This document shows, piece after piece, positions 51,373 through 60,481 of a stretch of DNA of 64,000 nt. The stretch is from Saccharopolyspora shandongensis (GTDB lineage: Bacteria > Actinomycetota > Actinomycetes > Mycobacteriales > Pseudonocardiaceae). The stretch lies in assembly GCF_900106995.1 (NCBI RefSeq), contig NZ_FNOK01000018.1:62001-126000 (forward strand), read 5' to 3'. The notes beneath the pieces were generated by a model. The model had not been told where the DNA came from. It saw only the letters and a list, made by a program, of their open reading frames with translations, and ran no database searches. A program made the translations under genes and the position numbers. How positions within the stretch are numbered: position 1 is the stretch's first letter; each line of letters opens with the position of its first letter.

Positions 51373-51780
51373 TCAGGCGATTCGATCGACGCAGGATTCA
51401 TGGCCGGGCTTTTCAAGGACGCGCTCAGCCCGAGACCGAGCTCGACTCTGCCTCACGTGTACGAGAATTTCGTGAGCTAGGCGTCGGATATCCGGTGCGC
51501 TAGAGAGGCGCCCGGTCGCGCGATCGATTGCCTCTCTGCGGTCGCGCGCGCAGACCCCTCCCCAGATCCCCCAGCTGACGCCTTCATCCGCCTCATGGCT
51601 AAGGGCGATCACGAGGCATTCAGTCCGGACCGGGCAGCCGGCACAAGCTTCGACCGCCTGACCACGTTGGCGGGCGAGTCCGTCGACACCGCGGGCTGGC
51701 TCAGGGAACCATGCGTCCTGGGAGGTGGACGTGGTGCAGCGGCCATGACTGCGGACTCTCCATTCTTGTTCGCGAAACAC
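51373..51780 (-). CDS. WhiB-family iron-sulfur transcription factor
   Basis: 135 aa. The four cluster cysteines are present as C15, C46-x2-C49 and C55 (ACAGCPVRTEC), with the aromatic WFP after the first Cys and the turn motif GIWGG. The basic C-terminal segment (CARDRREAIDRATGRL) follows as in other WhiB proteins, extended by about 50 residues. GTG start. WhiB proteins bind [4Fe-4S] clusters and sigma-70 domain 4. Confidence 0.85.
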   Translation of the reverse strand: MFREQEWRVRSHGRCTTSTSQDAWFPEPARGVDGLARQRGQAVEACAGCPVRTECLVIALSHEADEGVSWGIWGGVCARDRREAIDRATGRLSSAPDIRRLAHEILVHVRQSRARSRAERVLEKPGHESCVDRIA

Positions 51781-52005
51781 AAGCGACCCCCGAAATAGTG
51801 ACCATCGAGAACGAACCGGCTCCTGTGGGACGGCAGTTCGATGACGAGGCGAGCGCCGCTCTGCTTCGGGTGAACCACCGGTGCGTGAGTACGGGATTCG
51901 GGCAACCTCAGTCAGACGCCCGACCAGGCTGTCCGCTATTGAGGACTTGGATGGTCGAAAGTACGCCGCCGTGGCCAGTGGGTCAACTCGAATGGACTAA
52001 GGACT

Positions 52006-52046
52006 TGCACTTGTCCACTAAAGGGGACACCCTTGTAGGACTGGAA
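52006..52046 (+). promoter_or_regulatory. Promoter/operator of the XRE-ImmA operon
   Basis: TTGTCC at 52011-52016 and TGTAGGAC near 52034 form a plausible promoter. TGTCC at 52012-52016 and GGACA at 52025-52029 form an inverted repeat over it, and two further GGAC units lie just upstream near 51994-52003. This looks like an autoregulatory operator for the XRE protein. Confidence 0.45.
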
Positions 52047-52058
52047 GGGAGGTGTCCG

Positions 52059-52454
52059 ATGCCGGAAGCCGAGTCGGGCAAGACGTTCGGGGAGCAGCTG
52101 GAGCTGTTGTTCGACGCGGTCCGACGTGAGGACGGCTCGGCGTACTCGAAACGCGAGGTTGCTGCCGCTGTCGGGTTGTCGAAGACCCACTTGTACAACC
52201 TGATCAACGGTGAGCGCGAGCCAAGTCACGCCACGGTCAAGGCATTGGCGGAGTTCTTCGGAGTGCAGCTGGACTACTTCTCAGACAGTGAGCGTGGACG
52301 AGAGCTGGCTCAGCAGTACTCGCTGCTAGCGAAGTTCGGCGAAGGCAAGCTGCGCGCTCTCGCACGAGGCGCGGAGAAGTTGTCGCCTGAGCAGTTAGCC
52401 AGCGTGATCGAGTACATCGAGTTCCAGGCGAGTAGAGATCACCCTTCTCGGTGA
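52059..52454 (+). CDS. XRE-family repressor-like regulator
   Basis: 131 aa. HTH in SKREVAAAVGLSKTHLYNLI, then NGEREPSHATVKALAEFFGV, the usual short XRE form, with a C-terminal helical tail (LRALARGAEKLSPEQLASVI). ATG follows GGGAGG. First gene of an operon with an ImmA/IrrE peptidase, as in phage and ICE control circuits where the peptidase cleaves the repressor. Confidence 0.85.
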   Translation: MPEAESGKTFGEQLELLFDAVRREDGSAYSKREVAAAVGLSKTHLYNLINGEREPSHATVKALAEFFGVQLDYFSDSERGRELAQQYSLLAKFGEGKLRALARGAEKLSPEQLASVIEYIEFQASRDHPSR

Positions 52455-52658
52455 CAAGACGTTCTTGTCGCTGTCAGACCAGCACCACGTAGGGACACTG
52501 GATCTCCGCGCTGCGCAGCAGCTGGCGTCGCTGCAGGCGTTTTCCGCGCTGTAGGCGAGCGGCGGCCTAGCAGCTTCGCTCGGCGGTAGTGCAGCCGACG
52601 CCTCCACCGTTGCGCACGGACGGAGGAAACGCCCGGCGGCGATATGAGGTGATGCGCT

Positions 52659-53249
52659 GTGGAAGACCCTCAGGGAACGGGCACAACAGCACGTAGATCT
52701 CGGCGTCGGCTGTTTGTTCTGCGTATGCGCCGCGCTCGGGGTGAGGCCCGGCTTCGGCGAGCGCTTCGCGAGGAACTCGACGAGCTTGGCATCGTGGGCC
52801 CGACGGACATGGCCGAGGTCTGCCGCCGTCTAGGAGCTCGCCGGGGAAAGCCGCTCAAGTTGTCGCCCTACCCGCTGGACGTACCCGGGCCATTCGGCTT
52901 GTGGATTGCGACCCCTGTCGTCGACTTCATCCTCTACCAGCAGGAAACGACGAACGCCCACCAGCAGCACATCATCGCCCACGAACTTGGGCATATCATC
53001 AGCGGTCATTCCTCGGACGACGGTGACGAGGCCGGTTGGTACGAGTCCTTTCCCGACATCCCTCCTGATCACGTCCGCCGTGCGCTGCGACGTACGCACT
53101 ACGAGACCGACCAGGAACGTGAAGCCGAAACCGTGGCGACCTTGTTGCTGGAACGCGCCGCGGTGCTCGAGCAGGTCGCGCTTCCTTCTCAAACGCCTCG
53201 AGCGCGGCGTGCTCAACAGGCGCTTGGCGAGCAACAGGACTGGCTGTGA
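52659..53249 (+). CDS. ImmA/IrrE-family metallopeptidase
   Basis: 196 aa. Zinc site H108-E-L-G-H112 in IIAHELGHIISGH and the third ligand region EREAETVATLLLERA. Basic N-terminus. GTG at 52659 with GAGGTGA upstream. The stop overlaps the membrane-protein gene (GTGA). By family it cleaves the XRE regulator encoded upstream, but no direct evidence is in the sequence. Confidence 0.85.
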   Translation: MEDPQGTGTTARRSRRRLFVLRMRRARGEARLRRALREELDELGIVGPTDMAEVCRRLGARRGKPLKLSPYPLDVPGPFGLWIATPVVDFILYQQETTNAHQQHIIAHELGHIISGHSSDDGDEAGWYESFPDIPPDHVRRALRRTHYETDQEREAETVATLLLERAAVLEQVALPSQTPRARRAQQALGEQQDWL

Positions 53250-54367
53250 GCCTGACGAAGCTGGCCATCATCGTCGCCCTCGCGTGGTTCAGCTATCGGC
53301 TGGCCCGCTCGCCACGGGACCTCGCTCTGCGCGCTGTGGTCGCATGCTTGTTCTGCCGCTTGTTCGCTGCGCCTTCGACCGTTGCCGCTCTTCGCGAGCT
53401 CACAGGTGGTGCCCTGACGGCCAGTCTCGGCAAGCTGGTCATGAACATCGCGCTGAACGCCTCATGGTTCTTCCTGCTTCTCTTCTTCCTCTTCGCCGCT
53501 GCAGGAGGCACTGCTCGAGCGTGGCGGGAAACAGCTTTGGTGCTCGGCGTCTCGGCCTGCATGGCCTTAGCTGTTGTTGTCACTCCTGACGCGGACAGCG
53601 CGTTCCCGACGCGCGGTACGTTGCCGGTGACCTTCCAAGTACCGAGCGTTGCAGTCTTCTATCTCGTAGGCACGGCCTACGTCGCCTACGTGACCGGATC
53701 AGCCGCAATGTGGGCGTGGCGCTACGCCGCTGAGTCCGGTCGCCGCACACGGGTTGGCCTTCGACTCGCGGCCGTCGCCCTGGTTGGTGAAGCAGGCATC
53801 GCGGTGATCCGTGCCGGCATCGTCGTCGTCCGCTGGGCAGGCGGCAACGTGCCGCCATCGTTCGCGAGTACTGTCGACAGCCTGGTTCCCGTGGCGCTGC
53901 TGATCTTCGTGGTTGGGGTCTGTTGGGCTGGATTGGCAACCCGCATTTCGGCATTCCGCGTCTGGGCCCGCCATCGGAGCATCTACCACCAGCTGTATCC
54001 GTTGTGGGCAAGGCTGCATGAAGTCTTTCCTGGGGACGCACTCGAGCGCAGCCCCCGGAGCCTGTGGCTCGATCGGCTTTCGCCACGGCGCATACATCGC
54101 CGCTTCTGGCGCCGACTGATCGAGATTCGTGACGGCCTGGTCCAGCTGGGCCCGCACCTTGCAGACTCCGGCTTCGATACCGATCGGCCCGCGCATCAAC
54201 AAGTCGGCGTCGTCAAGGAGGCATTGCGTCGCCAGCGTGAGGGGGCACGCCCCAGCGGGCGGTCCGCGGTACTCATCGCTGCTCCCGACGGCCCCGACCT
54301 CGGTGCCGACATCGAGCAGCTCCTCGCCCTCGCCCAAGCACTGTCCAAGCAGACCATGCCCACATGA
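53246..54367 (+). CDS. MAB_1171c-like integral membrane protein (DUF6545-type)
   Basis: 373 aa. Seven hydrophobic helices in the first 235 residues (KLAIIVALAWFSYRLA, IALNASWFFLLLFFLFAAAG, ALVLGVSACMALAVVV, VAVFYLVGTAYVAYVTG, LAAVALVGEAGIAVIRAGIV, VALLIFVVGVCWAGL), then a cytoplasmic helical domain beginning WARHRSIYHQLYPLWARLHE, which is diagnostic for this family. It commonly follows XRE and ImmA/IrrE genes in actinomycetes. Function unknown; perhaps a sensor. Confidence 0.8.
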   Translation: MSLTKLAIIVALAWFSYRLARSPRDLALRAVVACLFCRLFAAPSTVAALRELTGGALTASLGKLVMNIALNASWFFLLLFFLFAAAGGTARAWRETALVLGVSACMALAVVVTPDADSAFPTRGTLPVTFQVPSVAVFYLVGTAYVAYVTGSAAMWAWRYAAESGRRTRVGLRLAAVALVGEAGIAVIRAGIVVVRWAGGNVPPSFASTVDSLVPVALLIFVVGVCWAGLATRISAFRVWARHRSIYHQLYPLWARLHEVFPGDALERSPRSLWLDRLSPRRIHRRFWRRLIEIRDGLVQLGPHLADSGFDTDRPAHQQVGVVKEALRRQREGARPSGRSAVLIAAPDGPDLGADIEQLLALAQALSKQTMPT

Positions 54368-54391
54368 CCCCCTGACCAGAGAGACGGCACG

Positions 54392-55588
54392 ATGAGACTT
54401 CTGATCACGGCTGAGCGCGTCTTGCTTGGTCCAGCCGGCCATCAGGTCGACGATGGCGCCATCCTGATTGACGAGAACACGATTCTCGCCGTCGGCCCTC
54501 GCCCCGAAGTCGAAGCACAAGCTGGCAGCGACGTTCGCCGGCGCGACTACCCGAACCACACCATCCTGCCAGGCTTGATCAACTGTCACGTGCACCTGGC
54601 GCTCGACGCTGGTTCAGCCCCCTTGGAGCAATACCTCGTCACCGAGGACACCGATCTCTTGCTCGGAATGGCAGGCCGTGCGCAACAAGCTGCTCGGAGT
54701 GGGGTCACGACCATCCGAGACCTCGGAGATCGCCAGGGTCTTGCTTTCCGTTTGCGGGATGCCATCGCTCGCGGCCAGCTAAGCGGGCCCCGCATCGTGG
54801 CGTCCGGCGCACCGCTGACCATTCCGCGTGGTCACTGCCACTTCTTCGGCGGTGAAGTCTCCGGCGAACACGAGATCCGCCAGCATGTCCGGGACATGGC
54901 CGACCGTGGGGCAGACCTCATCAAGGTCATGGCAAGCGGCGGCCACATCACCCCAGAATCGCCCCCGATGTGGGCAACCCAGTTCTCCGCGGACGAGCTC
55001 CGGATCGTCGTTGACGAAGCATCCAATGCGGGCCTGCCAGTCGCTGCACACGCCCACGGATCCGACGCGATCGCTGCCGCGGTCGATGCGGGCGTCTCGA
55101 CCATCGAGCACTGCACATGGCTCCGAAGCGGAGGCGGCGGATACGACCAACGTGACGAGGTGGCCAAGCGCATGGCCAGCCAAGGCGTCTACGCCTGTAT
55201 CGCATGGCCTCCGGACTGGCGGGGATTCATGGAACGCCTCGGACCGGAACGCGCTGAGCAGATCATCGAGCGCTTCCTATGGATGGACGAGCTGGGCATC
55301 CGCCTTGTGCCCGGCACCGATGCGGGCCTGCGAGGCTCAGGATTCGACGACTACGTCGACGCCCTCGAACTATATGCCCACATTGGATTCTCGAACGCCC
55401 AGATCATCGAGATGGCGTCGGTAACAAGTGCTCAAGCTCTAGGAATAGGCACAAGCGTGGGGCAGCTACAGCCCGGATACTCCGCAGACCTGATCGTGGT
55501 CGACGGCAACCCCCTCGCCTCCCTCAAGCACCTGCGGCACCCTCAGCTCGTGCTCGCCCACGGACACGCGTTCCACTCCCCCAGCTGA
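54392..55588 (+). CDS. Amidohydrolase (imidazolonepropionase-like)
   Basis: 398 aa TIM-barrel metal hydrolase. Metal ligands in GLINCHVHLALD (H-x-H), the Lys/Gly-rich LIKVMASGGHITP, HAHGSDAI, TIEHCTW and VPGTDAG, all in the expected order, with the composite beta-sandwich at both ends (VDDGAILIDENTILAVGP; GYSADLIVVDGNPLASL). Follows the membrane gene by 24 bp, so it is the last gene of the XRE operon. Substrate unknown. Confidence 0.85.
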   Translation: MRLLITAERVLLGPAGHQVDDGAILIDENTILAVGPRPEVEAQAGSDVRRRDYPNHTILPGLINCHVHLALDAGSAPLEQYLVTEDTDLLLGMAGRAQQAARSGVTTIRDLGDRQGLAFRLRDAIARGQLSGPRIVASGAPLTIPRGHCHFFGGEVSGEHEIRQHVRDMADRGADLIKVMASGGHITPESPPMWATQFSADELRIVVDEASNAGLPVAAHAHGSDAIAAAVDAGVSTIEHCTWLRSGGGGYDQRDEVAKRMASQGVYACIAWPPDWRGFMERLGPERAEQIIERFLWMDELGIRLVPGTDAGLRGSGFDDYVDALELYAHIGFSNAQIIEMASVTSAQALGIGTSVGQLQPGYSADLIVVDGNPLASLKHLRHPQLVLAHGHAFHSPS

Positions 55589-55664
55589 CCGGCTCCCAGG
55601 CACCACAGAATGCCGCCGGCAACGCTTCTGTTCTGACGGTGCACATGGCGTCCAGGCCACGTGT

Positions 55665-55723
55665 GAATCCCGCTGTGGGACGAGCCTCGACAGGTGGTCA
55701 AGACTCGTCCCACAGCGGGATTC
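55665..55723 (+). terminator. Terminator of the XRE-amidohydrolase operon
   Basis: Perfect 20-bp stem: 55665-55684 (GAATCCCGCTGTGGGACGAG) with 55704-55723, 19-nt loop, 77 bp after the stop codon. Confidence 0.8.
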
Positions 55724-55788
55724 TCCAGTTTTCGTACCCTTTCTCAGGGTTCGCGGTCGAAGTGACGTGATGCTTCTATCTTCTTGTC

Positions 55789-56121
55789 CTACGTGGAGGG
55801 TGGGGTCAGACCGAGGCAGCCAGCGACGCCGCCGTGTACCCAGCCGGTGACTCGGGTGGTGTCATCGGTCAGGTTGACCCAGTCCGGTGTCGTAGGAGTT
55901 CCGCCGACGAGCTGGTGCACACGGTAGGCGTGGGCCTTGTAATAGACGCCGTCGACGGGCGACTGCAGGTCCGCCGCGCGGTGGATGCGGGCACCGTCCT
56001 GGATGGACAACGCTGTGCCGGGCGGGCAGGCACCTTCCGCGTGAGCTGTGCCGGTGACGCCTAGCATCAGGATTCCCGCAGCAGCTGCCAGATTCACCGC
56101 AACACTACACGTTTTTCGCAT
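55789..56121 (-). CDS. Small secreted protein, SH3-like
   Basis: 110 aa. Signal peptide with cleavage after TAHA (about residue 28). The mature 82 residues have two Cys (EGACPPG, VAGCLG) and a short-strand pattern (ARIHRAADLQSPVDGVYYKA, then HQLVGGTPTTPDWVNLTDDT) like small extracellular SH3b domains. GAGAGGAA precedes the ATG. Function unknown. Confidence 0.7.
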   Translation of the reverse strand: MRKTCSVAVNLAAAAGILMLGVTGTAHAEGACPPGTALSIQDGARIHRAADLQSPVDGVYYKAHAYRVHQLVGGTPTTPDWVNLTDDTTRVTGWVHGGVAGCLGLTPPST

Positions 56122-56233
56122 CGAACATTCCTCTCAGAATTTCGCGAATGAAGAAGAGACACTTCGCTATCCGAGACCCGTTGAAGGCGGATCCCAGCAG
56201 GGTTCCGATGAAATCGAGGGATTCAGCGGTGCA

Positions 56234-56443
56234 TCACAGGACGTGCTGGCTCGGGCGTCCTTGGCGTGGTTCTTCGAAGTGTGGCAGTCCGCATGACCCG
56301 GCGATGCAGTCGTCGTCGGGGGTGGCGGCTTGGGCTGCAAGCGCTGTTCCGGCGACGGGTAGCGCGGCCAGGGCTACGGCGATCAACGCGGCTCGTACCG
56401 TGTTCGCGGCTGTCTTGTGGAGGTACTGATTTTCTCTCTTCAT
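56234..56443 (-). CDS. Small secreted peptide with a Cys pair
   Basis: 69 aa. Basic start, hydrophobic AALIAVALAALPVAGTALA, likely cleavage at AQA, leaving about 30 residues with DDDCIAGSCGLPHFEEP. The CIAGSC pair could form a disulfide loop. AAGGAAAGGAA upstream. On the same strand as its secreted neighbour and the KAS III-like gene. Confidence 0.65.
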   Translation of the reverse strand: MKRENQYLHKTAANTVRAALIAVALAALPVAGTALAAQAATPDDDCIAGSCGLPHFEEPRQGRPSQHVL

Positions 56444-56523
56444 TTCCTTTCCTTTCTCCTTTTGGGCGCAGTTCTCCTGGGCGAGAATTCGCCCTGTGTG
56501 GGTGTGTTACCGGCCTGCGGCGG

Positions 56524-57534
56524 TTAGTTGGTGATGCGGAGGATGGCCGCGGTCCAGGTCATGCCGACGCCGATGCCCAGTAGGGCGATGTGGTCTCCGG
56601 CGGTGACGAGGCGTCGGGTGAGGAGGTGGTGCAGGTCGACGATGTGGTCGCAGGCGCCCATGTGGCCGTAGCGGCGGGCGAGGAAGGCGCTGCTGCGTTC
56701 TTCGGGGATCCCGAGCGGTGCGAGGCAGTGCCGTTGGGTTAGCGGGCCTCCGTAGTGCGGGCAGAGCAGGTAGCTGAGGTCGTCGAGTTCGAGTTCGGCG
56801 TCATACAGCGCTTGCTTGACGACGGCGCTGACGGCGGTGGCGTTGACGGTTTCGAGGGCGTCGGGTCCGTCGTGGGTGGCCAGCCAGTGTGCTTTTCGCT
56901 GGCGTAACTGGATCGGCGGCCGGTAGGTGTTTCCGTTGTACCAGCCGGCGTTTCCGCGGTGGAGGCCTTCCAGCTGGGGTTGCGCGCAGGAGGCGGTGGA
57001 GATCAGCTCCGCCACCGCACCTACACGGGAGTCGCGCCCGAGAAGGATGGCGGCTCCGGCGTCGCCGTAGGTGATGCCGGGGTCGGCTTGCCAGCGGTCG
57101 AACAGCGGTGTGTGGAAGGTGTCGCCGGCCGTGAGGAGCGCGGCGTGGCCGGGTTGGCCTTGGAGGACGTGGGTGGCCAGTTCGAGGCCGGCGACCATGC
57201 TGTTGGACATGCCGTTGACCGCGAGGGTCATGGTGGTGTCGAGCCCGAGTTGGTCGGCGACGAAGCAGTTGGGTGACCAGAAGTCGAGGCCCGGGTCGTG
57301 GATCGTGGCGTGCAGGTGCAGGTCCAGGCGGCAGTGGAAGCCGTGGAGGGCTTGGCGGCCCGCGTACGTTGCGAGCTCCGGTCCGGTGCACTCTGGTGCG
57401 ACGGCGACAGATTCCTGGCGGTTCCGCTGTGCCTGCTGGGCGCTGTAGTGACCGGCGTGGATGGCGTCGGCGGCGGGCATGAGGTCGCCGGTGACGGCTC
57501 CGATGCCGTTGATCGTGATCCCGTGGTGCCGCAT
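56524..57534 (-). CDS. KAS III-like ketosynthase/acyltransferase, Ser at the nucleophile position
   Basis: 336 aa thiolase-fold protein. The nucleophile segment reads AVNGMSNSMVAGLELA, so Ser110 stands where KAS III has Cys. The His is kept (LLCPHYGGPL) but the third residue, normally Asn in YGN, is His (RRYGHMGACDH). Ser-type KAS III relatives such as DpsC act as priming ketosynthases or acyltransferases in natural-product pathways. Start ATG at 57534 is coupled to the preceding gene (its GAGGTGA contains that gene's stop). Not a housekeeping FabH. Confidence 0.75.
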   Translation of the reverse strand: MRHHGITINGIGAVTGDLMPAADAIHAGHYSAQQAQRNRQESVAVAPECTGPELATYAGRQALHGFHCRLDLHLHATIHDPGLDFWSPNCFVADQLGLDTTMTLAVNGMSNSMVAGLELATHVLQGQPGHAALLTAGDTFHTPLFDRWQADPGITYGDAGAAILLGRDSRVGAVAELISTASCAQPQLEGLHRGNAGWYNGNTYRPPIQLRQRKAHWLATHDGPDALETVNATAVSAVVKQALYDAELELDDLSYLLCPHYGGPLTQRHCLAPLGIPEERSSAFLARRYGHMGACDHIVDLHHLLTRRLVTAGDHIALLGIGVGMTWTAAILRITN

Positions 57535-57540
57535 ACCCGA

Positions 57541-57786
57541 TCACCTCGCCGGACTGGTCGCGCTGGAGAGGGTTCCGGTGAACCACACTTCGCGGAATCC
57601 GTCGGCGCCGATCGAGCAGTCACGGCTGAGCGTGTGAAAGACGGGATCGAGGGCGCGGTTGACGAATCCGAGGAAGACAGGCTTGGGCGCGTCCGTGACC
57701 GCGGACAGGTGGCCCCAGTCCTCGCCGTCTTGCCACCGCAAGATAAACAGCGTTCTGGATCTGCTGGTTTGTTCTACGGTTCGCAT
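57541..57786 (-). CDS. Small hypothetical protein coupled to the KAS III-like gene
   Basis: 81 aa (RTLFILRWQDGEDWGHLSAV, then PVFLGFVNRALDPVFHTLSR and FREVWFTGTLSS). GGAGTG lies upstream of the ATG. It ends 7 bp before the KAS III-like gene. No family recognised. Confidence 0.55.
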   Translation of the reverse strand: MRTVEQTSRSRTLFILRWQDGEDWGHLSAVTDAPKPVFLGFVNRALDPVFHTLSRDCSIGADGFREVWFTGTLSSATSPAR

Positions 57787-58299
57787 GAGGGATCACTCCA
57801 TTCCCGCGCACAGCGCGGCAGGAAAAAGAGAAACGGGAAGCCCAATCAGGAAATCGCTCTCACTGCGAAGGGATTTCCCGTGTTGTGGGTCTCGCCACCG
57901 TGACACTGGATCAAGCCTCGTGTCAGTTTTTGGCCTCACTCCACCAACAGATACACCCATCCGAGTGAGCCCGACGCCTAGCGCCGTGGGTCTCTCAACA
58001 TCGAAAGCCCTTGAACCAGAACATGATCGCGGCGAAACCTGCTCCCGGGATGTTGCGGACGGGGCGCCAGGAAGTGGTTGTCCCGCCTGAGGATTCACTC
58101 AAACGGGCGCATACTCCGGTTGACGGGGGCCAAAATCTGACACGAGGTGCGGCCAACTGTCAGGCTCACTCGTCCCCGGACCCGCCGCGAAAACCAGCTC
58201 CCCTCGGACTTTCTCGCAGCCTGGTCCCCAGTTTCGGAGGTGACATTGTGGTGCCGACCCCTTCTTCCCCTCCTCACATCAGTGGAGGGTGTCGTTCAC
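57787..58299. other. Divergent intergenic region
   Basis: Lies between the minus-strand KAS III unit and the plus-strand Tad cluster and must hold both promoters. Open frames are short and incoherent. The Tad side carries AGTGGAGGG as Shine-Dalgarno. Confidence 0.4.
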
Positions 58300-58947
58300 G
58301 TGCCAACACTTTCCTGCCCTGTGCCGGTGGTGGCGGTTCTCGTCCTCGCAGGCATCGTGGTGGGCCCGCTGCTGGCGTGGGCGGTGCGGCCCTGGGTGGT
58401 GTGCTCGACACGCCCCTGGCCGATGGCCGGGTTCAGCGCTGCCGACGGCGCCGTCACTCTCGCCGTGGGGTGCCGCTTCGCCACCGATCCCGTGCTTGCC
58501 GCCTGGTGGTGGTGGGCGCTCTGCAGTGTGGCGCTGGCCTGGATCGACCTGTCCTGTCACCGATTGCCACGCCCGTGGGTGATCGCACTGGCCGCAGGCG
58601 GTGTCGTCATGTTCACCATCCACGCCATCACGGTCTCCTCCCCGGCAGCGCTGCTGCGGTCGGTCTCCGCCGGTGTCCTGGTTCTGGCCGTTGGTTCGCT
58701 CGCCTACTGGATCGCTCCGGGTGGGCTGGGCTACGGCGACATCACCTTACTCGCCGCGATCTCCATATACACCGGATGGATCGGGTGGCGAACCGTGCTG
58801 GTGGGCATCGCCGCGGCGCTACTGGTGCTCGGCATTCTCGCCGGCCTGGCATGGGCGACCACGCTACGAGCCCGGACCGCGCGCATCGCCGCCGGTCCCT
58901 GTCTGATCCTCGGCGGCTGGATCGCCGTCCTCGTCCACACCTCGTGA
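58300..58947 (+). CDS. Prepilin peptidase (A24 family, TadV/CpaA)
   Basis: 215 aa polytopic membrane aspartic protease. First Asp in WIDLSCHRLPRPW and the second in GLGYGDITLLAA (GxGD motif). Hydrophobic helices around both and through the C-terminus. GTG at 58300, with GGAGGG upstream; the GTG at 58282 is possible. It processes Flp-type prepilins of the Tad pilus encoded downstream. The first gene of the cluster seen here. Confidence 0.8.
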   Translation: MPTLSCPVPVVAVLVLAGIVVGPLLAWAVRPWVVCSTRPWPMAGFSAADGAVTLAVGCRFATDPVLAAWWWWALCSVALAWIDLSCHRLPRPWVIALAAGGVVMFTIHAITVSSPAALLRSVSAGVLVLAVGSLAYWIAPGGLGYGDITLLAAISIYTGWIGWRTVLVGIAAALLVLGILAGLAWATTLRARTARIAAGPCLILGGWIAVLVHTS

Positions 58948-58960
58948 AAGGCCACTAGGA

Positions 58961-59494
58961 ATGCCCTCGACGCCTGTGTCCGTAGCCGCGCAAGCTGTGC
59001 TGTGTTCGGCCGGGTTCGTCCTGGCCGGCTGTGCGACAGCACCGCCGGCCACGCAGCCAGCCACCCCAAACATCGCCCCGCCGCCGGGCCCGTCCGCTGA
59101 CGAACGTGCTGAAGTGGAGCGCACATATCGCGACTTCTGGCGGATCACCTGGAATTCCACGACCGAACGCGGTGCGGGATGGGACGCCGAGGTCCGTCGC
59201 GTAACAGGGCAGGAGCTGGCCGATCAGATCACCTCACGCGCTCGCGAGCAGCTGGCTGGCGGAATCCGGCTGTATGGCGCTGTCATGGCCCGTGTGTCGT
59301 CGGTGCAGATCACCGGGGATCACGCAAGTCTGCAGGATTGCCAGGACATGAGCCTGGCCGGCCAAGCCGATCTCGCATCCGGGAAGCCGAGGAACGTTGG
59401 CGTCGCTCGAAACCTCGTTCACGCCACGTTGAGCAAAGGGCCTGACGGGGTCTGGCGGGTCGATCGGGTCGAGTTTCCGGGCGGTGAGTGCTGA
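58961..59494 (+). CDS. Lipoprotein of the Tad cluster
   Basis: 177 aa. Signal and lipobox VLAGC (Cys24), Pro-rich linker, then a folded domain beginning EVERTYRDFWRITWNSTTER, with two later Cys (SLQDCQDMS and the C-terminal GGEC). 14 bp after the peptidase gene; its stop overlaps the next ATG. Function unknown, likely envelope accessory for the pilus. Confidence 0.7.
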   Translation: MPSTPVSVAAQAVLCSAGFVLAGCATAPPATQPATPNIAPPPGPSADERAEVERTYRDFWRITWNSTTERGAGWDAEVRRVTGQELADQITSRAREQLAGGIRLYGAVMARVSSVQITGDHASLQDCQDMSLAGQADLASGKPRNVGVARNLVHATLSKGPDGVWRVDRVEFPGGEC

Positions 59495-60417
59495 TGTGCC
59501 CCACAGCCCGCGGCCCGTGCGTTCTCACCGGATTGACCGTACTGGCGGCGCTGACCGTCCCGGTGGCGCAGGCCCAGGACGGAGACGTCACGGTCGAGCA
59601 TGGCGACGCTGGCGGCTGGCACGCCCCGCCTTCGATCGGTCTTTCCGCGAACACCCCGGGACGGCCGGGGCGACCCGCAACCTCAAAGCCCGGCGGCAAC
59701 ACACGTCCGAGCAACAGCCCGGCGGCGCTGGTGCCGCTGTGCCCGACCGTGATGTGCGATGCCCCGGGGCAAACACAGGACCCTGCGTTCATGCTCAGCT
59801 CTCAGCCGTTGTCGACATGGTGCTTGGGACCGCTGAACAACGGGCACTGTCCACAGCCGAATGCCACACCGCAAACACCGAACCCAGCGAGCGCTTCAGG
59901 CCCACCGGATCCCGTTGTTCTCGCTCAGCAGGCAGCTCAACGGCTGCGGTTGCCGCTGCCGACGCCGCGGCATTCCCCGGATCTGCGGTTGCCGGATGGC
60001 CGTCCGGCGACAGTCGTCGGTGAGCACACCTGGTTCTGGACTGCCCCTGAAGATTGGCGTCCGCAAACGCAGCGAGTGCAGGCGGGTGAAGTGTGGGCGG
60101 AGGTCACCGCCATACCGGTTCGGTTGTCGATGGCACCCGGGCTGGGCCAACCGGTCACTTCCTGTGCGGGGCCGGGGACACCATACGAGCGGTCGTTCGG
60201 GCTGCACGTTGCTTCGCCGGACTGCGATGTGGTGTACGAGCAGCCATCGATCGATCAGCCTGGTGCACTGGTGACGGCGGAGTGGTCGATCACCTGGCGG
60301 GTCACGTGGCAGGGCTGGACCGGCAGCTCACCTGCCGGGGGTGAGTTGGCGCCGATGACCTCGCGGGCGCCGGCGAGGTTCGCAGTGGCCGAGGCCCAAG
60401 CACTCCGCATCCGCTAA
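59494..60417 (+). CDS. Secreted protein of the Tad cluster
   Basis: 307 aa. Signal peptide (LTGLTVLAALTVPVAQAQ), a long Pro/Asn-rich linker to about residue 150, then a folded C-terminal domain with many Trp (GEHTWFWTAPEDWRPQTQRV, WSITWRVTWQGWTGSSPAG). ATG overlaps the upstream stop. No family assigned; common position between prepilin peptidase and CpaB genes in actinomycete Tad loci. Confidence 0.7.
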   Translation: MCPTARGPCVLTGLTVLAALTVPVAQAQDGDVTVEHGDAGGWHAPPSIGLSANTPGRPGRPATSKPGGNTRPSNSPAALVPLCPTVMCDAPGQTQDPAFMLSSQPLSTWCLGPLNNGHCPQPNATPQTPNPASASGPPDPVVLAQQAAQRLRLPLPTPRHSPDLRLPDGRPATVVGEHTWFWTAPEDWRPQTQRVQAGEVWAEVTAIPVRLSMAPGLGQPVTSCAGPGTPYERSFGLHVASPDCDVVYEQPSIDQPGALVTAEWSITWRVTWQGWTGSSPAGGELAPMTSRAPARFAVAEAQALRIR

Positions 60418-60481
60418 TCCAACAGTTGTCCGTTTCTTTGTTTTCTCGTGTGTTTTGGCGAATTCACGTAGGGAGAGACCT

